From: Sphacelaria rigidula
Lineage: Eukaryota > Phaeophyceae > Sphacelariales
Reading direction: 5' to 3'
NCBI GenBank assembly: GCA_964200075.2
Contig: CAXNAA020000081.1
Coordinates: 1 to 29,446 of the forward strand
DNA: 29,446 nucleotides
Shown here in pieces: positions 1 through 12,800 of this stretch. The translations under genes and the position numbers were made by a program. How positions within the stretch are numbered: position 1 is the stretch's first letter; each line of letters starts with the position of its first letter. Below the pieces are notes generated by a model. It was not told the origin of the DNA and made no database searches. It was given only the letters and a program-made list of their open reading frames with translations.

Positions 1-763
1 TCTTCAGCCTGATTGCCCAAAAGGGAGGAAAAAGCTGATCGCTGGTCCAAGGGGTATCCACGCAACTTTTACGCGATTCCACGTGTCTGGGTTGCGTGTA
101 CCTGGGTTGCAACGCTGAAAGAAAGCCTAGAGATTGATTCGTCACGAGTCGACTCATTATGCAAAAACCAAGTAATTTCCAGATGAATCATTATCTGTCC
201 GACCCTTGTAATGATTTCTAATACTTTCGGTCTAGGAAGGGGGGAACTGCAGTATAATCGAAGGAACCATCAATGCTTTTCGCTTGGATCAAGCTGGCAA
301 TAACCGACTGTCATTCGTCCTTCACAAGGGAACACGGCTAATAATTGCATGCCAATGACAACAATAATCGCTTATTCCACCGCGGGACGTAGAAAGCAAA
401 TCAAATCTATTGCGGAAATACGACCTGTACTGAAAATAAAAATAAAGGGAATCATTCAGCGTTACCTGTCTGCTATCCAACAAAAGACAGGGCGGCCCGC
501 AACAGGATAAGAGCTGAGATCAGAGTGTATACTACTGCAACTGAGCGAGGGAGGGTGGTAGAAACTTAATCGAACGCCACTTCTCTCCGTTCCATTTAGA
601 TAGCGTAGGTCTCTTTCTTGTTCCGGTAGTTTCCTCTGCAACGCGAACACGAGACAGTTGGGTCACCCATCGAGGGAACGTTCACAGGTGTGTCTTCGGG
701 GCGTTGGCCAGCTGTGAATCGATTGCGCCCAGGGGGGAGTGGTATATCGGGTAACGGACAAAT
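1..763. other. 5' flanking region of the HSPA12-like gene
   Basis: I see no protein-coding signal here and no repeat shared with the rest of the window. The short reading frames (up to about 110 codons) overlap each other on both strands and show no recognisable motif. The stretch lies directly upstream of the first ATG of the HSPA12-like gene, so it should contain the promoter and 5' untranslated region, but I cannot point to a TATA box or initiator with confidence. An in-frame stop (TAA, 752-754) lies 9 nt before the ATG at 764. It closes the reading frame upstream and supports that ATG as the start, unless a further 5' exon splices in. Confidence 0.5.
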
Positions 764-889
764 ATGCAAGCCGGGGATATAGTCGCGGCAATTGACTTGG
801 GAACGAGCCGGACAGCTTACGCCTACACGGTGGTGGGCCGTGAGCATATTTGGCTTGGAGTACCGGATTCTCCAGATGATGACCGCAAT
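764..889 (+). CDS. HSPA12-like exon 1 (start codon and phosphate-1 loop)
   Basis: Exon 1 is 42 codons from ATG 764 to AAT 887-889, followed by the strong donor GTGAGT. The frame is closed upstream by TAA at 752-754. It encodes [20 protein letters not shown] and then a tail ending [18 protein letters not shown] is the beta-hairpin phosphate-1 loop of the actin/Hsp70 fold; Hsp70s and HSPA12A usually have DFGTT followed by a small or aromatic residue and S. Here the loop reads DLGTSRTA, with arginine where most members have tyrosine or another uncharged residue. The exon ends in phase 0, and exon 2 begins in the same phase with the expected next block (K-T-x-T). Confidence 0.85.
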
Positions 890-3800
890 GTGAGTTCGGT
901 GTGGTCAATTTTTCTGTGAAGTGTGTCTGAATTAGAATTCCCTGAGCTGAAAACCTCACTAAAATCAAGTCGTGTGTTATTTCGCGTTGCATGCTTCATC
1001 ATGGCTCCAGTGCCCTCTTGCGTGAGAGTTCCGACACAATGGACCTATACCCACCCACCCATGTCCCCGTCACCGTTGCTTGTTTGTTAGCTACCAACAG
1101 CATATCTCATCCGGGTACAGGGTTATACAGCATGTCTTTTCATGTGTGCTTTACATGCGTGAGATTATCCCAAGAGCACCATGGGCACATATTTCCCCCT
1201 CAGAGATGAAAGCTATGTTTTCGTACTGTGCATCCTTGAAATCAGGACAGAAAGAAGGAATCACAGCGAAGTATAGTGAAGATGCAACTTCTGTTCCACC
1301 TACTCTCTCTATCTGACTGTAACGGTACGGCGCCTTGATGCGCTGGCCACTGGCCCATCTTGGACGGGATGAATGGCTACTCTTGCCAACCCCCCACACC
1401 TACATTTCCCCGCCAACTTCCGCTGTATGGGTCTCGTAGTATTCGTCCGAGAAACTCAGTGTGCTGTCTGAAGTGTGTGGACCGTAGTTGATCAGTTTCG
1501 TGTCTGGTTTTGTACCCGGACGCGGTTGTTCTTTTTATTTCACATGATGGTAAAACATAGCAGAAAAACCACCATATACAGAGAACCCTTTCCCTCTCAC
1601 CACACTTACAGATGTAACATGCCGGGGCGTGTGTCCTTGCGCAAGGTTCGAAAATTTGCCGTGGACAGGCCGTAAATATCATGCCAGTATGCTCGTCATC
1701 TTGAAATCGGAGGGGTTAAGTGCCCTATAAGGCGCGTACAACCTCTTTCTAGTGTCATCAACACCTTCGTTTGGTTCCAATGCCGGACGTGAATTCGAAG
1801 AAGCCTCCCATAATGTATAGAGTACTTCATTGGTACTACTGTATCCGGGTGAAGATATTGAGAGAACGCGCAGTCCCAATTCCCAGAACCCTCGTCACTC
1901 TCACGCTTTCCCACCTGAAAACGTGCAGGGTGTTCTCGGCTGCAGTGTTTGTACCGAATCGTACTGAACCGTACAGTAGTTACGCGCACCACCTCTTAAG
2001 ATCAACAGGCAAGAAGTAAATATCGATGCCTTGATATATTATGTATTCATTGCGGAAGGCCTATTTGGCAGCCCCAGGGGATCTCGGATATTTCGACACA
2101 ACAGACTGTAGTGATACATACAAGCTCCAACGCTTTGACTAGGGTGCACATGCGTCGCGACGACCGTTGGCTTTTTACTCAAAGGAAAACATGGCAGGTT
2201 GCAGTCGGCGAACCCCATCCAGCGAGCTATGTTTTCTCGCCTTGTTTATTCGGCCAGGCAACGCCGGCCACCTCACCTCCATTTCTCATCGCTGACGGTA
2301 CAAGGTCGTCAGACAATCTCGAGATTGAAAGTACATGGGCGTTCATTTCTTTTTTCCTTACTGGTGATTGACGTGGAGCGCGAGTGCTGCCAGATGATCG
2401 CCCATGGCACTCGCACCACCACTGCGTACATGTGCCGCCGTCGGTCGTCGTTAGAAGTCATCACACCGCATCGCTGCAGACAAGAAGACGCTTGGCCGCA
2501 GCGCTGCTCACATCACGGCCCTTGGGCTGTGAAGAGATACTAGTTCTTCGGATGTAGGTCGCCCAGGTGGTGGTGTAAAAGCGAACCGTCTCGTGTGTGC
2601 GCGCCGTCGTGTACGGTAGCGGCACGCTCATAAGAAAGAGGTTGTACGGAAATCAGGCTGAGAGGTCCTAGAATGAAGAAAGTGTAACCCTCAAGCCTCA
2701 GCAACAAGCGCTCAAACCAAGTCATTGATGCAGCAGTACGCCCTTGTATGAGATCAGGAACTCCGTCTGAGCCTGATGTTGAGTTTACAAGCGGCCCGTT
2801 GCTTTATGGTGGTGTAAAACGGTTCATGGATATATACAGTGAGGTGAAATTGTGCTGCTTTTCTGGTTTGCGGTCGCAGCGGAATTTCCAGCAGAGTAGC
2901 GACGTGATGGTGATGGGAGGTCTGATGTACTTCGTGCTTTCGAGTGCAGGTACAGGACGATAATCAGACGGCTTGTGTTGTTACATGCAGCCGACGGAGC
3001 AAGTCCAGGGTCGCGAGGGTGTATGAAACGCAGCCTGCTGTCGTTCTAATATCCTCGCTTTTCTTTGATACATGGTCGTGTCCTGATTTGTGGCCAGTCC
3101 AACAAACAAGCTTGGCCCGAGCGCTGTGACGTTCCTGCTGGATACAAATGGCAAAACAACACCGCGCAGTTGCATGCAATTTTTCAGACGTTGAACAGCT
3201 CATGAGCTACCTGAGATAACTAGTTGAAGAGAATTCTCAGATCCATCACACAAAAACACAAAACACGTAACGGCAGTGTCCGAGGAGCCAAAGCGTCACC
3301 TTTCCGCTACACGGCGTGCTTGGCGTCCATGGCTGTCGGGAGCTGATGCGGAAATAGTGGCCAAATGAGCTAGCTCATGATCCGGATCAGTACTCTAACA
3401 AGAAGTAATATCCAGGTAGTTCATGAGCTGTCCGACATGTGCAGTTTTTCATTTTTTTTTTTTAATTTGCTCCGGGTTGTACATCGAAGCTACTGTTTAA
3501 GTAGGTCGCCGTGAGGTCGAGCTGACACGAACTACAATGAAGTCGTCACTGTACTCGCTTTGTTACGTTACAAAGCACAAGGGAAACCCGATCGTATACG
3601 CATACAAACGGTATAGCTCCCGCGTGCCCCTTGGTGCGAAACGAGAGCAGCCAGCGCGTAACCCCGTTTTTCGTCATGCCGCATGTTCTCCAAAAATTGT
3701 TCCAGCTATCCCAAGCTCAAGTGATTCATGAACTGAAGCGTCATTTTCGAAACAGGTTCGTTGTGTCGTGCCGGTATGTTATGCTGTCCCTCGTATGCGG

Positions 3801-6800
3801 CAGCGAGACTCGCGCCCACCCCCATTCGCGATAGTTTCGCATTTTTACAATACATACAAGATCAGCCCTTCAGCGAGTAGGCGAACCACCTGCATCTTTC
3901 ATTGTTTGGGAGAAAATGGCGCTGATACCAAAAGATTGCCCGTCCTGGCGGTCGAAGATTTGACTCTTGTTGTGTTCTCGGTAATTGGTTCGTTCGTCTC
4001 CCATACCAAAATTATCTCAGCCGGTACTGAAATAATGTATTGCGTAGATCCTCGCAGCTGTACTTAAGTCCACACCCCAGTCCAGCCAAGAACTGGCATC
4101 TGAAAGCTCCCCCATCAACCGAAAATGAGAGAATGAGGAATCAAGTCTCTATTTATGACAGTGCCGAATATCACCCGAGGAGGTGAGAACGACGACCTGG
4201 AATCTTTTGAACATTCTGGCGGCACGCCATTCAGGCCAACTCAAATGGGAGCCATTCCAAATTACTGTCGAAACTGCATTTTTGGCCCTTCTCCATCGAT
4301 TTACGCCCGAGAAAAGGGCTGCGCGGATGTCGACGCCTTGGAATGACTTGCTCTACTCGTTGAGACTGTTCTAGGGCAACTTTGCTTTTCCCCCTGGCCG
4401 CACTGTTGTTTCTAGCCAAATCAGGTCAAACACGGATTTTCAGTGAAAAACGGTCAGGTGATGAAAATGTCCCCCTTTTTTTTCATCGCTTGACCGTTTT
4501 TTGTTGGAAATCCGTGTGAGGCCAAAAATGAAAGGGTGGCCAGCGGGAAATGCAGAGTTGCCCTGGAACGGCCTCAATGAGTAGAGCAAGTGATTCCGAG
4601 GCGTCAACATCGGCCTGGCCCTCTTTTCAGGTATAGAACGACGGAGAAGGGCCAAAAAGGCAGTTTTGAACAGGAATTCTGAACGACTTCCATTAGAGTC
4701 GGTCTAGTAGTTGAAAAGTTGCAAGGTGCGCCGTCGGAATTTTCGGTCATTATCTTGTAGCAGTGCGAGGCCTTGTGTTTAGGAAGGATACCCTGGACAA
4801 AAAATTACGAGAAAAGTGTACCGCGCACAGTGTGGAATCTGTTGTCTGTAGCAATAGACGCAACAGTCGATACTGTACGTAGTAGATCTTTTTACAGTAT
4901 ATTCGATTGTCATGATCCAGGGTGTGAAATACCCGTCACCGCCGTCTTGCGGTCAAATCGAAACGGTTGACTCAAGTTTTGACAGTACGTTCCGAGGTGA
5001 GCGTCATCTTTGTGGCCTACAGTCACAGAGGTGTTTTCACCACTTGAAGATACGAATATCATTGTCCATACTCAGGGGAAAGTTCTAATCGACCAAGTGG
5101 TGAAACACGACTGGAGCGATAACAGCGAAACGTGCATGCTAAAAACAAGCGCCGTACTCGTAGTGAGCAAGCATGGAAAGATGTTCCGAGAATCAAAGCC
5201 CATGGCTTCACCGCGTAAAAGAGGATGGACGATAAGCACCGGGTAAGAGAGGGTATATGCGGAAACGACCGAACGGGCGGGCGGAATGTCACACGCCAAC
5301 GCATCGCTTCGAAAGAGGCAGAGAGGTCAAAGTCGTTGATGCGACACTTCGACGACAGAGACGGGCAGCGTACCAACGCAAATCAGAAGAACTTGCGGAA
5401 GGTCTAGAAACATTTTTTATCCGTTATAATAGCGATTAAAGACGGTCGTGTAGCATGGCACACGAGCCTCACGTCCCCACTCACACACACGAATCGTCCA
5501 TCTGCCTCACTCGTCGATCGCGACATCCTCTCCTCCCATTTTGGGAAATATGAGAGGTCCCTTTGACGTGACCGAGGCGACACCGAGCTTGAAGGTCTCG
5601 AGACAGCCAAATGACACAGCCACGATGATCGGCTACAGATCAGGGTCGATTCATCAAAATAAACTGTAAACTTGTGCCAGGAATACCCGAGACAAAATCC
5701 TGTGCATCACGTGCAACGACTCGGCAATCTCACCCACGAGGATAGTCGAAGCAAAGCTTGGTGCGTGAAGGGAGGGCCTCACGTAGCAGTGCTGTTCGCT
5801 TGATACATGCGTACCCTCTCTTCGGGTCCATCACGGACTGTGCTGAACGTATTTGTTACTACCATGTGCAATGAATGTGGAACGTCATGACTTACACGTG
5901 CACTGTACGACGCCGTGCCATGCTTTGCTGTGCCGTCCTGTGCTGTACAGAAACCGTACACACCAGTAGTACAAAGAAATGATGTGTAATTGACGTCCAG
6001 ATTCATAGCATGATCGAGCAGTGCTGCGACCAATACTCTCCCCCGAGGACTTTCCATTTACGTACTTGACAACATCAGTGCAACACTCGTGGCTCAAACT
6101 GGGACTGGTGAAATAACCTGTTCATTGGTCCGACAGCCTCATCTCGTTCGTGTTGCCAACACGGCATTGGAAATCAGATTAGGGCCCGTTTTGACAAGGC
6201 AATAAAAATGAGGAGGTTCCGTGAGAGTGACGGTGATTCTGGCGGTTGTTTTGGGGATTTTTTGTATTCTGTCGCTTCCGATTGGTTAAGAGCTGATGGG
6301 GAGCCAATTTAGAAGGGCGAGAAGAAAAAATGTACTTCCGCTGTGCCATAAGTAAAGGTCTTGATGGGCGTTTGATCGTTTGGTGTATTTCAGCGTTGAC
6401 GATCATCCTATGGTTGAGCTCGTCAGAGAGGTACAGCGCAAACGAAGCTGACGGGGAAAAAAACACGAAGAAAATAAACTTGTTTTCATGACTGAAGTTG
6501 TGTCGAAGTATATACCCCATTTTAATCCTTTTTGATCTATTCATACTCCATCATTGTCCGATTCTGCACGTTTTCACGCCGAGCAGTAGCAATTACATGC
6601 CAACAAGCTGTTGAATGGGGCGTGCGTAGGTTGACATGACAGACATGTCCAAAATCAATGATGGTTTTGCGATTTTCACATTTCCTGGCCCATTTTTCGC
6701 GATTTTTTGTGTTTTCGGGTCTCTCGTGCTTTCCTGGGGAAACGAGCGAAAACTCGCCGTTTTTGGACCGACGTACTTTTTCCCGGCCGCGCGGCGGCAT

Positions 6801-9800
6801 GGGTCAAGTACCCACGTTGTAGAAAGAATGTTGGTTTTATCTAATTAAAACGCCGAGGAGTACAATAAAAACATCGAAGATCAAATATTAGATCATTGAG
6901 GGTCCGTGCAATCATAATGGCCTTTACTTCTTCCACAGAGGAAGTATATAACGAAAAACGCCAGAATTGTTCTCAGCGCCTCATCACTTTTTTTGTTTGA
7001 TCGAAACAGGCCGTTACGGCGGCCTTTGTGCGTGAGGGTTTGGAGTGTCAACATGAACATTCGTGGTGGCGGGAAGAAAATTCCACACGCAGTCCGTTTT
7101 TGCACTCACAAGACAGGCCGTCGCTTATACTCTTGATTTTTCGGGAGTACTCGGAATGGTCATTTCAAATATTATAGCCATTTTCATTTTTCACCCGAAC
7201 GCTGTGCTGATACAGCAGATGTCCTGGGCAAGCCAAAGGGCCCGAAGGCGCCCGCATCAAATACGTTGATATACGTTTTGTCCAAAACAGCGTCATTCAC
7301 CGTTTATTGATTGGAAACACGCATTGAGATGAGTAGTGTGGTGGGCGAGGCAGTGCGTACGTTCTCCCGCCGTGTGTGTAGGCCTCGCCCAGCGCCGGTG
7401 TCGGCAGATGTTATCCCGGGCGTGCCGTGGTGAATGCCGATCCTTCCTTTGCGTGGTTCTGCCCTCTTGTCCTCTTGTGGAACATTCGATGTGGAGTAGA
7501 TATTGCGGGTAGATATGGGGACGGCATCCTACAGTGTACATTGTGTTTGTTCTCCCGCCGCACGGTAGCTGCATGAATGGCAAGGCTGAAATAAGGAGCC
7601 GGAGGCAGCGCCGGTACGTGAGGTGAAAATATGGTAGTAGGTGGACCCACCATGTAGTGGTGTTCAGTAGAGCGACATTGGCAGTTTCTCGCCAGCCACG
7701 CCAATGTGTGCCAAGTCATGTACTTGAGCCGAGTGTTGTTGGCCCTACAGTATGCCCAGGAACGGTGGCTGTGAAGTCTGAAGGGGACTCGAGATTCTCG
7801 TTTCGGTGAAACAAGTTTGGCTAACTAGATTCCGGCTAGAGTCGCCGAGGTCCCGCCGGCCGCTTCTCTGAGTTCCTCTCAGACCTTGGACAATATCTGA
7901 TCAATAGTTGCAATATACGAAGAAATGTACTCCGTAAAGGGAAAGCCTATACCTTACTCTATACATGTTTTCGTCTATCGCAATTCTTTATTATATGTTG
8001 TTCAGGCTTGTGATCTTTTAGGTACGCGAAGACTTTCAGAGGCCCAACTCCCAAAAGCCCCGGAATATTTACACAACAGGGGTTGCAGATACCCCTTCAA
8101 AGCCAGAGTTGAAAACTAGTCCGTTCTACAACCTTTCCAAAAAAATGTGATCATTTTTGCCAGCAAGCGATCACTGCTGAGACGGCATGCTTGTGTTCTG
8201 GGGTGGCACGTGATACGGCCATTCTCAACGAGATGTTGGGGTCCCCGCAGGACCTGCTTTTTCCTGCGTGTTTTGGATGAGGCAGCAAGTGAGCGCAAAT
8301 GCCTGTCTACCTGCCTGCCCTTTGTTTTCACACGGTAGATACAGTTGCATAGCGTGCACCCCCCCTGTACAGGAGATGGGGCGGGTACCGTTCGAGAGTG
8401 GCGAAATGAAGTATGGTTCGAGTGATGGTCTCGTGCAGGAGGGGATTGATGGAATCGTAGTTCACGCTTTTGCGAGAGCCCAATATCTGTAACGTGTAGT
8501 ATGATTTAAAACAAGAACAAGGATCGTGCTGCCGAAAAGTAGCAGTGCAAAGAAAGAAGCCGCTGAAGCGAGAAAAGGAACTGATATAACATTAACCGAT
8601 ACATTATTCTGTACTAGAGTAAAAAATAAACGACATAGCTGCAGCGTCCTCTTCCCTCTCCTCTTCCGTGTGGGGTGCACACCAGGGTTGAAAAAGTTGC
8701 GTGCGGCCCTGCGCTGGCGCAGATATTTTGTAGAAATAGCGCGCAGCGCAGTTTTTGGGGAGGAGGTTCTGCGGCTTGCCGCAAAGAACAAAATTCTGTG
8801 GCCCCTTATTCGCCGAAGGCGAAAATATTTTTGGGGGTTTCTTTTCGGGCAAATTTGCCGTGTTTTTGTAAAAGAAAAGCCAAAAAAAAATCTCTTCGGG
8901 GGTCCCTGCGGGGGCCCTCCCGAGGGGCCGCATTTGGCCTGCGGTGCTGGTCTACGCAAGCGCAGAACCAGACGCCAAAACTTTTCCAACCCTGGTGCAT
9001 ACATCGAGCAGATGGATGATGACCCAGCGGAAAGTTCTGTGTTCAACGGATGGTACGTATATTCCCCGGCAAATTAGCAACATACTTCCTCCAACACATA
9101 AGTAAAGTGCGTTATGGGGCACAGATCATATCTTCTGGACGGAATGGTGTGCAATCCTATAGTTGAGTTCGCTGAAAGGATACAGTCACGGAGATGCTCA
9201 AGGAAAAAAGCATAAGAAAAATCCGAGTTGACATTGTCGAGAATGTGTGTGTCAAAGTTGACCAAATTCAGGCCGATGTCGACCGATTTGTACCGTTGTC
9301 AGCCGAATTTTGATGATTTTTGCTTATTTCCACGTGTTATCTTGCCGACAAGTGTAGGCATGCTTTCAAACCATGCGTGGGCATCATCAATCAACAATGA
9401 AGCGAGAACGAAATGCCAATGTTGCATATTTTTTGCGTCTTCGGTTGTCTTTTCCGGATTTCCACTTTGTCCCCCTTCCCCGGAAAACGGGACTAAAATC
9501 GTCTTTTTGGGGCCGACTGTTTTTTTCGTAGCCGCTGGCCCGTGCGGGAGGCCGCGCGGTCAAAGCTAGAAGCGGCGTGTTTCAACTCAAAAAACGCCAA
9601 GAACTTCAAAAATAGCATCGTTATTGGCATCGGAAACGGTCGCGGGCTCGTGTAAACATAACGCACTTTACTCTATGGGTTGGAGGAAGTATTTTGCTGT
9701 GTAGCACGCACGAAGTTCATATCTTTTACCCGCGTGTGCGTGGATGAAGGAGTAAAGGAGCAACATCACGAAGCAGCATGTGTATGCGTCACGGATGATT

Positions 9801-12800
9801 GGTTTGCGAATCCGCAGTGATAGTTAGAGTTGCAAACAGCTTCGAAATTGAACGAGGTGCCGGGCCTGACATCAGCTACATCTAGAAGCTTCGAGCTATC
9901 AACCGTTCAAGAGCGGACTCGCTCCCGAACAATCTGTAACTCACGCCATAGTAGGTGTCTTGATTCACACGTCTTTTTTTCATAAATTTCTCACCTATAG
10001 AGACACACATTTGGGGTAAAAACCACCATTTGTATTCACATCCAACAACTGTATTTTCATCACCCCCCCGTTGCCAAGGAACGGTGCTCCGTCTCAAAGG
10101 ATGTGTGTTCAATGGTCTAACCACCAAGGCAAGCAACAAGTGAGTAAGTACTCCTCCCCCTCCTTCTACCTTCCTACCCCCCACTTTTACATCAAAGTTG
10201 GTGATACCCATGGTCATAGGTTTTTTTAGTATGCGTTAGGCAATGAATCCCGCCACATCGTCGCTTCTCCCCGAAAGTTGGGAAGCAGCGTCCACTCTTT
10301 CGGCGCCAGATGGCACCGATGGACTCTGGGTGAACCCCCTGCCCCACCCCGATCCCCCACTTCTACCTCCACCTCCACCTCGAGTCGCCCAAGAAGCCAC
10401 CAGGATTGTTGAAACGCATTTCCTGCGCTCAATTTTGGACCATTTTCGATGAAATTTTGACACGATGTACAGGACGTATGTGCGAACACTTCACTTTCCA
10501 TCCCCTGTTCTTATTTTTATTTTTATTCGTGAGTTATTGGTAATTTTGTTCCGAAATAACTGTTCTGAAATGTTCCCTCGCCAGTCACTCACGGAGAACA
10601 AAAATAAATGCAGGGGATGGAAAGTGGGGTGTTCGCACATACGTCCTGTACATCGTGTCAAAATTTCATCGAAAACGATCCAAAACTGAGCGCAGGAAAT
10701 CCGTCATTCCGTCGGCAAGCGGTCACTGAAGTATATGGAGGTGGACCAGTTACGAATAATTCAAACGCATTTCCTGCTCTCAATTTTGTATCGTTTTCGA
10801 TGAAATTTTGACACGATGCACAGGACGTATGTGCGAATACCGAACCTTTCCTCCGATGTTTTTTTGTTTTTCTGCGTGAGTTATTGGCGATTTTATTCCG
10901 AAAAACCGTCCTGAAATGTTCCGTCGCCAATAACTCACGAAGAAAAAAAAAAAGGCAGGAACGAAGGGATGTCTGCACATACTTCCTGTACATCATATCA
11001 AAATTTCATCGAAAACGACTGCGTATTGAGCTCGAGAATTGTGCCACACCTTATGCGGCACTACGCGGCACAAAACTGACTATACGCGAAAATCCAGTCT
11101 CAGCCGTTTTCTCTTGGCTAATTCCACCGCACATAGTACCCTCAACTCTCAACACTTTCGCACTTGATTGCAGTTCGGTAGTTCGTTTGATGTGATCTTG
11201 TCGGATCGCAGTGCTACATGGATTTCAAGATGCACGCTGATTTGCCGATTACCACGATGTGTCATAGTGGGCACAACTCACGATACATGTTGAGTTAGAA
11301 CAAGCTGAAGGAAAGTAAGCTTCTTGGGCGGCCCAGTCTGTACTCGAAAACCGCTTTCTGTTTACCACGTCTTTTGACGGGAAAATGGCCCCGTTTAGCC
11401 CTCGAGCGCACCTGGGTATATGCCGCCGCGCCCCGGTGGGTCTAAATGATAGTAGTTGCAATAGGCCTATGCTTTACCCATAGCATTTTTTGCCTAATGC
11501 ATCTATTGACCATGTTTTGTTCAGATTGTGGAATGGTCCGACTGTGACTATTGGGGTGGAGAGGATGTGGGTTTGATTCCCGCTGTGTTCTGGATTTTTC
11601 TTCGATCTGATTTCCACCGTCGTATGCGTCAGGACGCGAGTACGTTCAAAGTAGTTGATGGAGTTTGTTTGGCGAGAGTTGACACAGTGTAGGAGTGTGC
11701 TGACACAATCCACGAGAACAAATGCCCGGCGTGTGTCGGGGAGAAAGGGGTTGATCACTTGAGACCACGGACTCGTCGTCGAGATGTGTTCAAAATGCGG
11801 CAAAAAGAAATGTACACCTGAGTCCGAGAATTCATTTTTCGAGTGAAAGTGATATCGAATCAATAGATGGGCGCTTCTCGTCGCTTAGGGGGTTGTATCA
11901 TAGCTTGTTGAGCACCAGATTCGACACACGAACCTTGTGTCGACAACTGGACATACATGGGAAGCAACTGATTTTGGTTGAATCATGGACAGTGGAATAT
12001 GTGGTGTATTGTCAGGGGGGGCGATGCTCGCAGTCGAAGGGAAGCCTCTCAGCTACGAGCACAGCGTCGCGGTTTGTGACTGTGGAGGTCAGCAGGAGAA
12101 AATGTCCCGACATGACTTCTGGCGGTCAAAGGGCTGAAGCTGTGGTTAAGCACGTTGTCTTTTATTTTTAATTTCATCATAATCAAGTTTGAGATGGTGT
12201 CAAGCACAATAGAAGAGCCCTACAGAAATGGTGTTTGGGTCCTTCGTCATTTTATGCCCAAAATAAGAGCTAGGCGGAGTTTGATACCTTGGAATGGTTT
12301 AATCTACGCGTTCAGGCGTTTCCAGGGTGTCTTCGCGTTTTCCGTTGGTCGCAGATGTTTTTTCAAGATTTGACCGTTCCTCACCGTTCTTGGACAATAA
12401 TACCTGTTGAGCCAAAATAAAAACTGCGGCCGTAGGAAAACGGAAAAGGTGTCCTGGAACCGTCTCAACAATTAGAGCCAGTCCTGGAACCGTCTGGCAA
12501 TCTTTTAGGGCGTAAAACAGCAAAAGAGCATTTTTACAGGACTTTTTTGTGTTTGCTGTAACGAGCGGCCTCAACGACACATGTGTCCTTCAATTGGAGT
12601 TTTTTGTTTTTATTTGACGGCCTTGTCGCGCTGTGGGGGCGGATGCAGATCGGATGATGCACTGCACGTGTTGTTGGCCGAGCGGTCTTATTTGAGGGCT
12701 CATTGTTTGCATGGCACCCTAGATGGTATCGCTCCAGATCGAGGAATTTTTCCTTTGTAAGGCTGCGACTCGGTGGTGTAACAGTATAACTTGCACCGTC

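Noticed and set aside
5010-5439. Possible coding region with three overlapping plus-strand frames
   Set aside because: The frames overlap out of phase, none has a recognisable motif, and the HSPA12 alignment leaves no gap that such an exon would fill.
6179-6544. Minus-strand open frame of 121 codons
   Set aside because: It is Asn/His/Arg-rich with biased composition and no motif, and lies in T/A-rich intron sequence.
8462-9077. Open frames of 183 and 194 codons on opposite strands
   Set aside because: Both cover the hairpin-string element. Its palindromes open complementary frames on both strands, and the predicted proteins are Arg/Pro/Lys-rich without domain similarity.
9882-10501. Pro/Gly-rich frames around 10140-10460
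   Set aside because: They come from simple C/T-rich and CCACCT-like runs just left of the A-family dimer, with no domain.
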